64,000 bases of DNA from Armillaria gallica (taxonomy: Eukaryota; Basidiomycota; Agaricomycetes; Agaricales; Physalacriaceae), in assembly GCA_037576215.1 (NCBI GenBank), contig JBANDB010000003.1, positions 5,952,001 through 6,016,000 of the forward strand, in the 5' to 3' direction. The notes beneath the pieces were generated by a model. It searched no databases. It was given only the letters and a program-made list of their open reading frames with translations, and had not been told where the DNA came from. Shown piece by piece: positions 13,470 through 25,386 of this stretch. A program made the translations under genes and the position numbers. Positions within the stretch are counted from its first letter, which is position 1. The number at the start of each line of letters is the position of its first letter.

Positions 13470-14597
13470 CCTCCAGTCTGCACGTCGTCTCGTCTCAATA
13501 CTACATCTACGCTCACTGATGTCGGGGGTCAAATTCAACCTAACGGCGGAATCACAGTTCATTTGACAGCGGTGCAGCGATGGTAACTACTGTCTTGAAT
13601 GATCCTGTCATCATCCTTGTTTCTATTCATGTCCTGCTTCGAGAGGGTGCTTGAACTATTTTATCAACGCAATTCATGAACAAGGCTAAATTGTATAATC
13701 ACCGTATTTTTTCCATTGCTCTTGACGATTAAATCCATTCAATGACAAGGACATGCTCGTGAAAAACACAAGACGGTCAGTCTAATTCAGTCATCAGCAC
13801 AGGCACCCATGCGTACCTATCTATGTACCTATATCATCAAGAACTGCATGACGCTCTCTCAAAGCCCCAGAACACCACTCATGGTCTCATGCCCACCGAC
13901 ATGCGGGTCAAAGGATCTGTTCGGATCTGTAGGCGATGTAATTAAATTAAGAGGGTCCGCGGGACTATTTTGTTCGCCTCAGAGCTAATCCTTCTACGGT
14001 CAGCTGAATAGTGCGGTGGGATTCGTATCTGTGCACCAGAACCACTTCCATCGAACCGGCCCAAAGTAAAATATCGGACCGTCGTCATCATGTTATCGAT
14101 TGTATTTTGTGATCAACAAGTCCTGGAAGTACGCTTGTATGAATAGAAGGTATCGCCGTTAAGCAGCGGACAAGGTGCCCCACACGGACGGTCGAGAGAT
14201 CCGAATATCGTGAGGAACGCGACAAGTGAATGGAACTTGGAAATTGATCGGAACACGTTGAACGCGTGAGGCCGGAAGCGCACGTGATTTGCCGAAAGTG
14301 TATAAGACGCGGACCCTAATCTTCTTGATTGTTTTACATACATCAGCTCCACCATCGTTGGATTTCGCCAGCAGACGCCGCCGTCGCTGTTCCCGCCGTT
14401 GCCCAGCCCGCTCTCGCTGTGGTCGCCATCGTCGCCGTCGCCGTTCCCATAGCTGCAATTCATCGGTGGTAGTGCCCGTGATTGTCGCCTAATCGTTCAC
14501 CCTAGGCTAGTTGTCAAGAATCCCTTTCAAAGGCCCTGCAGTCTTCATTATGTTTCCTGTTCTCATCGACAATACTTCAGATTCACACTCTGCCACC
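13470..14597. other. No supported gene; Ala/Val-rich low-complexity patch
   Basis: I see no gene here. The patch at about 14,375-14,460 has GTCGCC-type triplet repetition, giving Ala/Val-rich translations on the plus strand and Gly/Asp/Arg-rich ones on the minus strand. A TATA-like GTATAAG lies near 14,298, some 300 bases upstream of the next gene. Confidence 0.35.
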
Positions 14598-15365
14598 ATG
14601 CAGCCGCCATCCAACAAGCGAAAACTTTCCCTTTTTACTTCGACGTGCAAGCGGCCCAATCGTTTGTCGTCATTATTATCTTCTTCACCTTCATGCTCGA
14701 GCTCGAGAAAGTCTGCTCCCACGTGTACTATCTCGCTCGAAAGTGTCACCATTAATTGCACAGAGTCGTATTGTGTCTACAGTTCGTCGTCTGATGTCAA
14801 CTTCATCCCCTTTCCCACCACCACCTCCGACTCTGACTGCGAGCTTGAGCCTCGGACCGAGGTCGGCGTCAAGGTGCGTCGACGGTCTATGCAAGCGACG
14901 ACGCCCCGTTCCAACGAGCGCGTACGCCGGGACTCGCAATCGCGCCGTCGAAAAGCCCCCTCTACTCGTCACCACGCTCTCCTATCACCAGCATCACACG
15001 TAACTCCCCCACCAAAACGCTTCAAAGGCAAACACTCCGACCTCCGGTTCCTCGCCGTCGTATGGAGGAGTGTCAATGTCAGTTTACAGACGCGAATGGA
15101 CGTCGATGGTCAAGGGGACCTGGATGCGCAGGACAAGGTGCTTTCAGAGCGGCTTGGGGCGTATCTCACCGAGCGTGGGTACTCGGAAAAGAGTGAAGAA
15201 CACGAAAACGTTCTTTCGCCGTCGCAGCTGGTCGCTGTAGCAACCCTCCGGCGAAAGGATCGCACCGTTGTCCGCCCAACAAGGAACAGCGCCGAGCAGC
15301 GTAGACGCTCTCCCCTGGCATCAGCTCAGTCATCATCGCCATTATTAATGGTTGATGATCCATAG
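14598..15365 (+). CDS. Serine/arginine-rich hypothetical protein, 255 aa
   Basis: A single open frame. The same frame is open from 14,511, but the ATG at 14,598 has a near-perfect context (GCCACCATGC), so I choose it. The N-terminus MQPPSNKRKLSLF is basic and followed by a Ser-rich tract with SSSPSCSSS. The centre holds several basic clusters (KVRRRS, SRRRKAPS, PPPKRFKGK) that look like nuclear localisation signals, and the tail is again Ser/Arg-rich, ending LLMVDDP. No known domain is visible; a nuclear, disordered protein is an inference only. It stands alone between two gene-poor stretches. Confidence 0.5.
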   Translation: MQPPSNKRKLSLFTSTCKRPNRLSSLLSSSPSCSSSRKSAPTCTISLESVTINCTESYCVYSSSSDVNFIPFPTTTSDSDCELEPRTEVGVKVRRRSMQATTPRSNERVRRDSQSRRRKAPSTRHHALLSPASHVTPPPKRFKGKHSDLRFLAVVWRSVNVSLQTRMDVDGQGDLDAQDKVLSERLGAYLTERGYSEKSEEHENVLSPSQLVAVATLRRKDRTVVRPTRNSAEQRRRSPLASAQSSSPLLMVDDP

Positions 15366-16124
15366 TCTTCTCCGGCAGGAGACTTTCTGGTCAGAATTCG
15401 CGTGGCATCTCATCACGGCATTGTATAGTTATAATCACATCTGAATCTTTTGCATGAAACGGAATCATCATCATCGACGACTGCTCACGGCCCGTTACTT
15501 ACCTTGTGTATTTCCTTTATCCGCTCTTCCCTTCGTCTTATACCCCGTCATCGCCTTAATCACAATCTGATTAAAAACCTTGCATTCCTCTTTAATCGTA
15601 ATGGTTGAGGATACCCTGCCCTCTTTTTAAACAAGTAATGTTTATTACACTTGCACTCCTTAATACCACGTTCCCTTTATCGTTAGTTTATTAGATCCGC
15701 CCAGGCCTACAAATGAATAGTGCGGCGAGTCTGGACTTTGGATCTACCGTTAAACATTAGTCATCAGTCATCTCCGGTGAACGTGACGAAATGCGGTGTA
15801 ACACGTACACGTGATGGAGTCACGCGTCCGCCACGTACGTGTTTTCCCTGAGTTCTCAGTTCACCGTTTCCAAAATGCTTCAGCTGACATCTAGAATGTC
15901 TCCTGGCACCTTGGGTCACTTGCGCCTTCTGAAAATCTATTTAGACGCAGCTGACTCATCTTTGTGCCATTAATATCCGCTGCTCCCACGTCAACTGGAG
16001 GAACGCCGCTGCACATAGGACAATACCCAATTCGAGGAGCTGCGCTCTCATGGCGTCCCATTCACCGCAGCAGTATATAACTTGTCTCTTAGAAAGATTT
16101 ACTTCTGGTATTACTGGTGCCATC
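15366..16124. promoter_or_regulatory. Intergenic region with E-box-like palindromes
   Basis: No gene. Between about 15,800 and 15,845 lie CACGTG (15,808-15,813), ACGCGT (15,821-15,826) and the 10-base palindrome CACGTACGTG (15,832-15,841), about 280-320 bases upstream of the carboxylesterase start. CACGTG is the classical bHLH (E-box) site; its role here is inferred. Confidence 0.35.
16074..16080 (+). promoter_or_regulatory. TATA box of the carboxylesterase gene
   Basis: TATATAA, 45 bases before the chosen ATG at 16,125. Its position argues against the earlier in-frame ATG at 16,050 being the start. Confidence 0.5.
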
Positions 16125-18493
16125 ATGATTGTAAACTTCATACTCGGAGTCATACTCGCCGCTGGCCCAGCACGCTCCTCTCTTGACGTACAACTCCCAT
16201 CTGGTACTTTCACAGGACAAAACATCAAAGGCTTGGACCGTTGGCTGGGAATACCGTTCGCTCTTCCACCGGTAGGCGATCTAAGGTTCAAGGCTCCGGT
16301 TCCTGTCCCTACGAATTCCTCCCGGGTCCAACGCGATGCCACGACCTTCGGTGATGCTTGTCCCCAGCCCCCCGGTGATTTGGGCGCTAGTATCAGCGAG
16401 GACTGCCTCTTTCTCAATGTGCGTAGTTCCGATCTTGGCGATTATGAGTTTAGGATGAAGCATAACCGGTAGATTTGGAGGCCAGAGGGGGTAGGTAGTA
16501 ATGAGGGCCTTCCGGTTTTGTTTTGGATCTATGTACGTCTAGGATCACTTCGCTTGTGCCATTATTCAATGTGTGTTGTGTTTAGGGTGGCGCATTCACC
16601 AATGGGTGTGTCTACTTGCCCCTTGTGACCTACGCCACACATAGAAATATCTACTTAGTGCAGCATCAAACCCTGCTTATGACCCTACCCGTAAGTGCCT
16701 TAACTCATACCAGCTCATACCAGCATACAAGACAGGCCCTGTGAACAGGTATTCTGAACCGAAGTATCGAAATCGGCAAACCCATTTTGTTCGTCTCTAC
16801 GTTAGTACCCCCAAACGTCTTACTCTCGCAATCCACCAGCTCAATTTTGTTACCTAGCAATTACCGGCTCAATACTTTTGGCTTTGTACGTCCGGAGTTT
16901 TCTGTCAATATGACTGACAAGTCTTGAGGGACAAGATAGCTCTCTAGCGCCAATGTCCCTCCGGAGGATCTTAACGCGGGTCTGTTGGATCAACGGCAAG
17001 CTCTAATATTCGTTCAAGAAAATATACGTGCTTTTGGCGGCGATCCGTCCAAGGAAAGTCCCATGACCTCGTCTTCAATACCAGTATTTCTTTGACATCA
17101 TGAACAGGTCACGATTTGGGGACAGGTACGTTGAGTCCTTCTTCAGATGAGTTAACGAGGGTCGATCATCCTCCGTAGTCCGCTGGCGCCGGAGGTGTCG
17201 AAGCTCACTTCGTATTCCCTGCCCCTCTCACACTCTTCCGAGCTGGAATCGCGGACTCATCGACAGGACCCTTGTTCGTTAACGTCAATATATGATTTCC
17301 CTGCACTCTCTCATTCCCAAACGTTACAGCAAAAATTCCCCCAGTGCCAGCACATATGATAAGCCAGGGAAACCGTTTGACAGATTGCTCACGCAGACGG
17401 GCTGTGCTGCCGGTTCAGGATCTGTGGAGTGTCTGAGGAATGTACCTTTCGAGGTGATTGACTTTTCGGTCCTATGCACATGCATGCAACACTCAATCCT
17501 CTTTTATCAGACCTTGATGAGCATCAGTAACACGATGATTGCGAATACGCTCAATAGCCAATTATGGCAACCTTCAGTTGGCCCACGAGGTAGCCTTGTC
17601 CCAGAGCGAGCGTCAGCTAAAATTCAAAGGGGTGACTTTCTACACCTCCCTTACCTTGGCGGTACAAATGTAGGTATAGGACAACACTGGTGTCTTCTCT
17701 CCTCACTCTTCTCAGGTGAACGAAGGAGCTGGTTTCAGCATCACCTTACTCGGCCTCGACGTTCCCCCCAGTGATGAAGACGCAACTTTTGACAACTTCG
17801 TGAATCGCCTTGTAATTGACAACAGCACTCTCACCCCAGATCTGTTCGCGGAGCTCCACCAGCTATTCCCGGCGAATGATTCTTCCCTCGGAGCGCCATT
17901 CAACACAGGAGACTCCCTTTTTGACAGAGCAGAGGCGTGGTATACCGACGAAATGTTTTTATCCCCAAGGAGACTATTCTTTGAGCACGCGAGTGCATTG
18001 CAGCCGATGTATGCTTATTACTTCAGAGAGTTCATACCAGGGAACAATCCGGAACTTGGCGGTTAGTAATTTTGTTCCTCCTCGCGTCCAAATACTGAAG
18101 CGACTCGGTACCAAGTTGCCCATGCGTCGGAGTTGCCCTTGCTTTTCGGACCCGTACCTACGGAGGTGGAAGACGAGTTCGCCAATCAAATGTTGGACTT
18201 TTATATCAATTTTATTTGGGATCTCAATCCCGGAAGTGAGCGTGTCTCCACATCCCAATGGATTGAACTCGGGGTGCTTACGGCCCTTGACAGGTGCCTG
18301 GGAACGGTATACACCGACGTCAAAACATGTCTTGCAGCTCCTGCGAGACAACATCACTATGATACCCGATGGTATGCACTCTTGTCAGTGTCACTTCCTC
18401 GATAAGGCTAAGGCTGCTTTTTTCCTAGACTGGGACGTGGACAAGACGAACTTTCTGAACTCGCAGTTTGTTTTGGACGAGTTTGAGAAATGA
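16125..18493 (+). CDS. Secreted type-B carboxylesterase/lipase, about 15 exons
   Basis: The start gives a hydrophobic signal peptide ([14 protein letters not shown]). Family motifs follow in order: [29 protein letters not shown] (oxyanion hole), [26 protein letters not shown], the nucleophile elbow GQSAGAGG (split by an intron near 17,140), the AGC-type block [16 protein letters not shown] (acidic residue) and [11 protein letters not shown] (catalytic His). The frame ends DEFEK at 18,493. Fifteen short exons join cleanly except one: between DPSK and VTIWGQ the expected donor at 17,054 reads GAAAGT in place of GTAAGT. This is either a damaged donor, a sequencing error or a very rare GA-AG intron. 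The enzyme class hydrolyses esters and lipids outside the cell. Exons are unusually small even for a basidiomycete. Confidence 0.85.
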
Positions 18494-19087
18494 GGTTCTA
18501 ATTACTCAGGATCATCCCACCCCGTTGATGGCGGATAGCTCTTTTGATGATTTGTAAATGCAATGAATCTCGTACAGCCGCGCCCTTCTCCGTATACGTA
18601 CAGTCCTGGTGCAGTAGAAGGGACTGGCTTCAGTCTACCCTAGTCGAGACTTACTTGACGTTCAATACGCGAATTACGCGAATAAGGTGTCTAAGTCGTC
18701 CTTGGATATTAATTGCTTATGTGCAATATTGTCTCGAACCGGAATTTCCCATAAGGTGAAATATATGGTTATCCTAAAAAGGCTCGAACGCCTAGCAACA
18801 CATCATCGTATGTTCTGATATCAGTATAAAGATGATCGCTGATCTCTTCTCTTCTAATGAGTATGTAGTAGATCCGACTCCTTCCGTAAGGCCGAGAAAT
18901 AGAAAGTGATCAATTCGAAATCTACAAGTAGCTTGCATGAATGGCCAAGAATTCCCCATAAAACCGACATAGGTGAGCAAATGAGTGTTAGTATACAGCG
19001 AAATGTACATCGGAACCCCGTCCGAGCTCGGAACCAGTGATCCTGCTATACAATCTAAAAAAATGATGAGTTGGATCGCAGAAAAGC
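18494..19087. other. Intergenic, nothing recognised
   Basis: About 590 bases between the convergent carboxylesterase and monooxygenase genes. It must hold both 3' ends; no coding frame or repeat stands out. Confidence 0.5.
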
Positions 19088-21052
19088 TCAGGCAGTAATG
19101 ACACGCGAGACCTGGACATCGCTGAAGAGGTTCTTCGTGCCCGCCACCTCGCCCATATGACTGTCGCTACTGTTCCTCCGCGCACGCTCCCTCAAAAGCC
19201 CCCACTCAACCCACCAGTTATCTGCATCGTCCTCCGCGTCATACCCAAACACCTCCTTGATTTCCACCCATTCAGGTGTCTCTTCGAGATCACCCGTAGC
19301 GTCGAGGATGCCAACACCAGCCTGCTGTTTCGCCCGCATCATATCATCACGAGCGGACTGGAACTCTCCAGGTTCAGCAGTCATGTAGTGGATGATTCCA
19401 GCCTCTTTGCGATGGACAGCTGCACAACGCGGTTGCCGCAGATCTTGGAAGGCCCACAGGAAACTTTTAATCTGGTCTTTGCAGTGAAGGTGCGAAAATA
19501 ATTTTGCTAGCACAGCGCCGTCTTCCACTGTCAGTGCACATTCTTGAATGGATCCGGGCTAAGTGACATGAGTAACGTATCTGACATAGAGTGGAGATTG
19601 CGCACGGGCATAGGATGGACAGCAGCTCCCATGACGACCATGAACCCGTCCACCCAGTCTTCAAGAGGCGCTTTACCATCTACGTGGACACAAACTGTAT
19701 TTGTGCCTAGTTTGCTAAGTCTGAGCAGTCTGGTTAAAGCTGTGTTAGTGACAAGCAAGAAAAGCGAGCTTCACGATGAGTTTACCTTGATTCGCTGGAT
19801 CCGAGCATACCACGTAGACCAGGTAATGGGGCGGACTCGTCCCAAGATCCTTCGTATTTGTCCTGGGGCCCATATGCACATAATCCAAACGCAGGGTTCC
19901 TTCCACCCTTAAGACTTGTCAGATTGACTCTCTACATTCAGATGGACACGTTACCAGGGGTATGCCAAGCACAGCATGTTTATCGCCAAACCATGTGTAC
20001 ATCGTGGGCTGCGGACAATGAGTGTGAAGTCTTCTCGATAAGATAGAGCGCACAATTTTATGGTCGTATAACTCTTTCAGTTGAGGATCTTTCATGATCA
20101 AAGTTTTAGGTATCGTCGTGCTTAAGTACATCAGTGAAGCACATGAAACGGTAGGTGAAGAAAATAATCACCAGTACATGCTCATGTTTATTGGCACTTC
20201 ATCGTCATATTCTTCTTGTTCTATCAGTAACACCTGTCTTGTTATGCCGGAGGGTCCATCACAGCCTACGATAACGTCTGCTTTGAGCACCTCTCCGGTG
20301 CTGAGGGTCACCGTCTGAGCATCGGGGTTTACGGTTTTTACCCGGGCGCCCAGTCGAACGTTTGCGCCTACTGCCACGGCGGTATCGTACAAAAGCCGTC
20401 GCAAGTCACCAATCTTATTGTTGGGTCAGATCGATCACAGAAAGCCGCGAAAAAAAATGATCGGCGTACATGAGCTAGGGGGGTTGGGGCATGAGAAAAA
20501 TGTTTGTTCATATGTCCGTCTCATAACGCACCAAAAATAAACTCCCCCCGGGTTTCCCTCAGTACTTCCTCGTCCCAAATGTGCTTCCCAAGTAACTCTC
20601 CGGTACTTTCTTGAATGAGATACGATAGATGAAAGGGAAACCATGGAAACACCCGAACGACTCACGAAGACAGATATTAATAGCTCCAGATACAACGCCT
20701 ATCTTCCTCAATTCATCTTGGAGACCCCAATGATAGAGAATTTTGCTGAGGTTTGGGGGCATCCGACATGGACCCGATATCTGCAAAGAGAGATGTAGCG
20801 TATTTGAACAATGTGACAGCACATATGACGAACCGGTGGAAATGCTGCGTCCTTCTCGAGGACAAGTACGCGGTGACCAACTCGTCGTAGGGCTATGGCG
20901 CACGCAAAGCCTGCGATACCACCGCCAACAATCAAAAAATCAATAGGTAACGCCGCTTGTTTCGGCCGGTTGCTAAATCCCTTTGGTTAAGAGCGCAATC
21001 AATGCTTGGGGTAGAGGAATAGAGGCTGCATGCTCACCGGAATACGCGCCAT
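19088..21052 (-). CDS. FAD-dependent monooxygenase (salicylate hydroxylase-like)
   Basis: A short first exon (MARIP) starts at 21,052; a donor GTGAGC and acceptor AAAG|GGATTT lead into NRPKQAALPIDFLIVGGGIAG, the Rossmann FAD-binding GxGxxG motif, ending at LVLEKD. The middle has ADVIVGCDGPSG (the DG motif). Near 19,620 comes MGAAVHPMP, then after an intron PGSIQ and VEDGAVLAKLFSHL, the second FAD-contact block. The tail contains a Trp-rich acidic stretch and the stop lies at 19,088. Group A flavin monooxygenases hydroxylate aromatic or similar substrates with NAD(P)H; the substrate is unknown. The second FAD motif normally reads GDAAHP; here the Asp is Ala (codon GCT at 19,624-19,626), which may weaken FAD binding. 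The region around 20,450-20,700 also needs careful splicing. Confidence 0.8.
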
Positions 21053-21944
21053 TGGGCTTAACGGAAGCTGTCGCAAAAGGTTTGTTCACGACGACGTGAT
21101 GATGTATTTAATAGGAAGAGTAATGCATTTGAAATATTGCGGTTGAGTCCCAACGTGATGTGGACGGGAGAAAAATGGCAAAACATAATTGCAGCGTTGC
21201 ACACAGATCCGATCGACGCCACCGAATCTGGAAAAGAATCTAGCCCTCTTGGAAGTTCCGGTTTCCCCCAGAGCTGCAATTCGAAATGTTGCATGCTCTG
21301 ATTGAGCTGGTATAAGGCACATATCGGATATCCTCCCGATTCTGCGGATTCCGTATGTCTGAAGAGGCGGTCAGTCTCCAGCCTCATGCATCATGCCTTT
21401 GATAGGACTTGCATACCATCAAATTTTAGTATTCCATGTGACGAGTGGCAATAATGATGTTCAGCAAGCCGCAAGTGACTAGCACTTTAGCCCATTTGTT
21501 TCAAAGCAATACTTGGCTTAGGGGCTGCTCTATCGTCATCTCAGTGGGAGCGTCCGAGGGAAGAAAAATGTGACAGCAGTCCCTGACACATACCTCTCTA
21601 TCGAATGATCTTGCGTTGCGGTGAACTCCAATATAGTACGATGCGTAGGGTTGTATTATTGACTGAAAGGTATGTTTTTATGTGATAGCGCATTATATTG
21701 TGACCATCGAAGACACTGCGCTTCTCCGAGCGGAAGTTGCCTCTAGATAGGAAGGAAAATTCCAGGGAATGGCGCTGAAAGGCGTTGAATGGTCGAAGCG
21801 TAGCGATAAGGGCGCGGCTTTGGCTGATTAAGGCCATTGCCGGATTTATTTCCCTTTTCAGCAATCCTAAATTTGCTCATGTCGAATATCGGACCGTAGC
21901 TCAATTCTTTAGTGGCAACATTCTCAGTGCCATCCACGACAGCA
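21053..21944. other. Divergent intergenic region
   Basis: About 890 bases between the monooxygenase start (-) and the DUF4470 gene start (+). It should hold both promoters. I see no clear TATA box, gene or repeat. Confidence 0.45.
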
Positions 21945-24900
21945 ATGACACTATCCGGTTCAGCGTCGACCGTGAAAGACCAGGGAAACGTCCATTTTAA
22001 GGTTGGACGACTCGAAGAGTACGCTCAGCTCCACCCTTTTAGTGTTTTAAAAATATTCTAACACCATAATTCCTTACCAGAGCCGCGAAATTGTACGGAA
22101 AGGTTCGTAATTTCCTAATGGTACAACTCTCAACAATCCGACTTCCTACAAATGCCGAGAAATTGGTGCCAAAGAACGCGATTTATCCCTCGAACCTCAG
22201 TGCTGCTTACTGTGAGTTAGGAGACTATGCCCAAGCCTATCATGCATCTGTCGCTCAGCAAAAAATATGTTGATCAGTGAACCAAGCCCTGTGCTCGCCA
22301 TCAAGCTGGTTACACGCATTTCCAAAACATTAAGTCACGGTGTTCAGAGTGGCTCAATAACGCTCAAGGATCTTGAAGATAGTCTGTCAACCGTCAACGA
22401 ACTTCGTGTCATTGCTGAAACTAGTGCTTCCACAAGCAACTCCAACGCGTCACCTGAAGCTTCGAATGCGTGGGATGAATGGAAATGCGTCGCCCAAGAC
22501 TTCGAAAGAGTTAAGAATGGGGCTCAAGATGCACGTTCAAGACTTGCCGCTCTTCCCTTTGGGCGAAAAATTGCGTACGTATAAGTACACCATTCGCTTT
22601 ATTTACGTTTACCGACGCTTCTCCACCAGGGACTCGGGTCTGGAATACTATACTGTACGCAGCGCTGAAATTGAATAACGTTTGTCCCTTAAAGGATTCA
22701 CAGGTCGGTCAAGATCCACCTATGTCGATTGTCCACGATTGGGGACCACAGGACAGAAACAATCCGTTAGGACTCGGCAAATTGCCAGAGGCTCGCCTGT
22801 CGTCTTTGGTACTTCTATGGGGCGGCGTTGGTGACGGTAAGTTCGCGCAATCCATTTTAAATCGTGTTAAAGCCTCTTCCGTACTAGGTCGACACGTTCT
22901 AAGTTCAATAAAAGGGCTTCATCAAGCTTTCACAAAACTTAATGCAAAGAAGCGCAAGGCGCTGAAAGTCCACCTTACCCTTAATGACCTGCATCCTAGA
23001 GCACTGGCGCGCGACCTTTGTCTGCTGTTCCTGATCGAAGACCTCATATTAATGCGATCGCAAGAAGAGAGCAAACTGAAAGAAGCCGAGATCAAAGCTA
23101 CCATCCTTTACACGTGGACAGGATTCATTGTGCCTGCTTACTGCCAGACGTGATAAGTGAGCAGGGAATCCAAGGCTTCGAGTGTTCACTCGGACCTTCT
23201 AGATTTAAGAAGATCGTGAAAGCTTTGCTCAAACGCCTCCAAGAGTCGCCACCGAATCTGCCCGCTTGGATCTACATCACTCAAGAGACCATCCCAGGAA
23301 TTATCGACGCGCTCAGGTATTGGGACACAAAGATATTTCAAAAGAACACGAAGGATATGCTTCGCCACCTGGCTAGAACGGCTAGGACTCCTGCTGAGCA
23401 TTCCCAGTTCCTTAATAGTCCCGGCATGGCATCAAACTTTCTCGACACCTACCACAAACGGCAGGAAGAGAAACGGGAACAGCTCAAAAACTTTGTGGAC
23501 GTGGGATTGTCCGAGGAGCAAGTGATCGATATGGCGAGTAAATTGATGCCACGGCCCATACCTAGAGACCCTCAGCGGCGCAAGAAGTGGTTGGCCGACG
23601 GTCGTGCGGCCGTGGTCAACCTCCTGTTGGAGGACAAGGGAGACGGGTAGGCAAAAGCCCACCAACGCAACGAATTTATTCTGGAAGAGGGCTGGTATCA
23701 ACTGACCCAATGTTTCATACCGCCAGCTATCTTGTGATCGAGACACGTCGGTTTCGATGAGCTCTGGGGCATATTCACAGAAGAGGAAAAGGGAAAGACT
23801 CGTACCTCGGACGGTTTGGACGATAAGGTACTGTCCCTTGATCGTTGCGATAATCCGTGTTGAATGTTGTTCAGGTCCGCAATCACATAGAAACAACGTG
23901 GAAGCCCAATCCATCACTCTTTGTGCGTACATTACACCCTCGAGGCTCCACGCGTTCACTAATGAAGACCCATATCTGTGCAGGACCCTAGCCAGGAACC
24001 AAACCGATCCATCATTGCAATGGGATATCCAGACAATAATCGAGATCCTTTTCACATGGTGTCCCTTATAGAGCCTTTCAATGAGCGAATGCGCCTCGTC
24101 AAGGGTAGGAACGTGAATGCACGAATTGACCAAGATTGCCCCGCATATTCGGTTATCTCTGTCTTCTTCGATGCGGTCGTCGATGCTCTCATTGCCTTGA
24201 AGGGACGGATTCTGCTGGAACTTATCCAAGATGATGTCTCTGCAGCACTAGTGAAAATGCGGATTGGACTCGACGTTTCTAGGCCTGCTTTCCCGAGGAA
24301 ATATAGTCGTATATGGCTTAGTAATGTCCCGTACGTCGGAAGATTGTTTTCCCTCCCGAGGCTGATCCACGTCCCCACAGTGATTCTACCCACGAACCGA
24401 TGAATACTGCCGTCTACATTATGCCCAACTTAAAGTGCGAATCTTACGCCGCCTTAGCTTTCAATTGCATGTTCAACAGCGGTGTCTGGCAAAACGGCGA
24501 CCACTATGTGCACAAGTGAGATGCTTTCAATACAATACTAGTCTGTCTTCTTAACTGACAGCTTTTACAAAGCTACACGCTTCTCAGGGTCAAGGACTAC
24601 GCACGCTTCTTTGGTTGTCGCGTCCTAACCATGGATCCTGCTTGGGGTAACATGGAGTTTGCGCCTGAGCCTCTGCCTCGTCCACTGTCGACTCTCCCAT
24701 CACGAGAAGAACTCACTACATGGCTAACACGTGTTCTTCTGGCCACAATATTTCCTCCTGCGTTCGCCAATCCCATGCAACAAATGTTCCGTGTGCGTTA
24801 CCTCAGCAACCTAGTTGCCTTCATCACTCTCTTGCGTCTCCACGAAATCGGCTATCGGTCACATTGGCTCTCCGAATACCTGCAAACGATTCTTTCCGAT

Positions 24901-25386
24901 TCATTGGTGACAGACATCGCGCCGTACGCCGGTGATCCCCCCATCCCCCTGTCAGAACTCGGCCGACGAGGACCCACCCGCAGGCGAATGAACCTCGACC
25001 CTTGGAGGGTCGAATTCGAGAATATCCTCGCCCTATCGTACGAGGCTCTGCCATTCCCGATGGCGCTCCCGTCAGACTTTGCGCGGTGTCACGACGAAAT
25101 CGGGATCTTCGAGGCTCCGTTCTCTGAATTCATGTTCGATCACGCAAGGTCGATGGGTATGACACCGCAGTTTGAGCCGGTCCTTTCGCTGGTGTTTTAC
25201 AAACAGGGTCTGTTTTCCGTGGCTCGTGTGAAACAGGCGATGCTGCGACAAGTCGCAGAGGGTAAGCTCGTCAAGAAAGGTGACTTGTATGTCTTGACTT
25301 CCGTCGAGACCTTGAGTTTGAATGCAGGCGTTGTGAGGTGGAGGATGTCGAAAGCAAGGGTGCAAGCTATGAAAGCGGCAAAGTGA
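21945..25386 (+). CDS. TPR and DUF4470 domain protein
   Basis: Starts MTLSGSASTVKDQGNVHFK and, after a first intron, reads into AKLYGK and YPSNLSAAYCELGDYAQAY, a typical TPR with the Asn-Leu-Ser-Ala-Ala signature. Then comes the DUF4470 domain with LLWGGVGDGKF (near 22,820) and HLTLNDLHPRALARDLCLL (near 22,970), and a long C-terminal part with MVSLIEPFNERMRLVK, GCRVLTMDPAWGNMEFAP and the final exon to 25,386. At least eight introns are needed. This combination is common in Agaricomycetes, often with a MYND finger, which I did not see here. The function is unknown; TPRs suggest protein binding. The first intron uses either CCAGAG or CCAG as acceptor, so the first residues after it are unsure. 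Confidence 0.75.
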
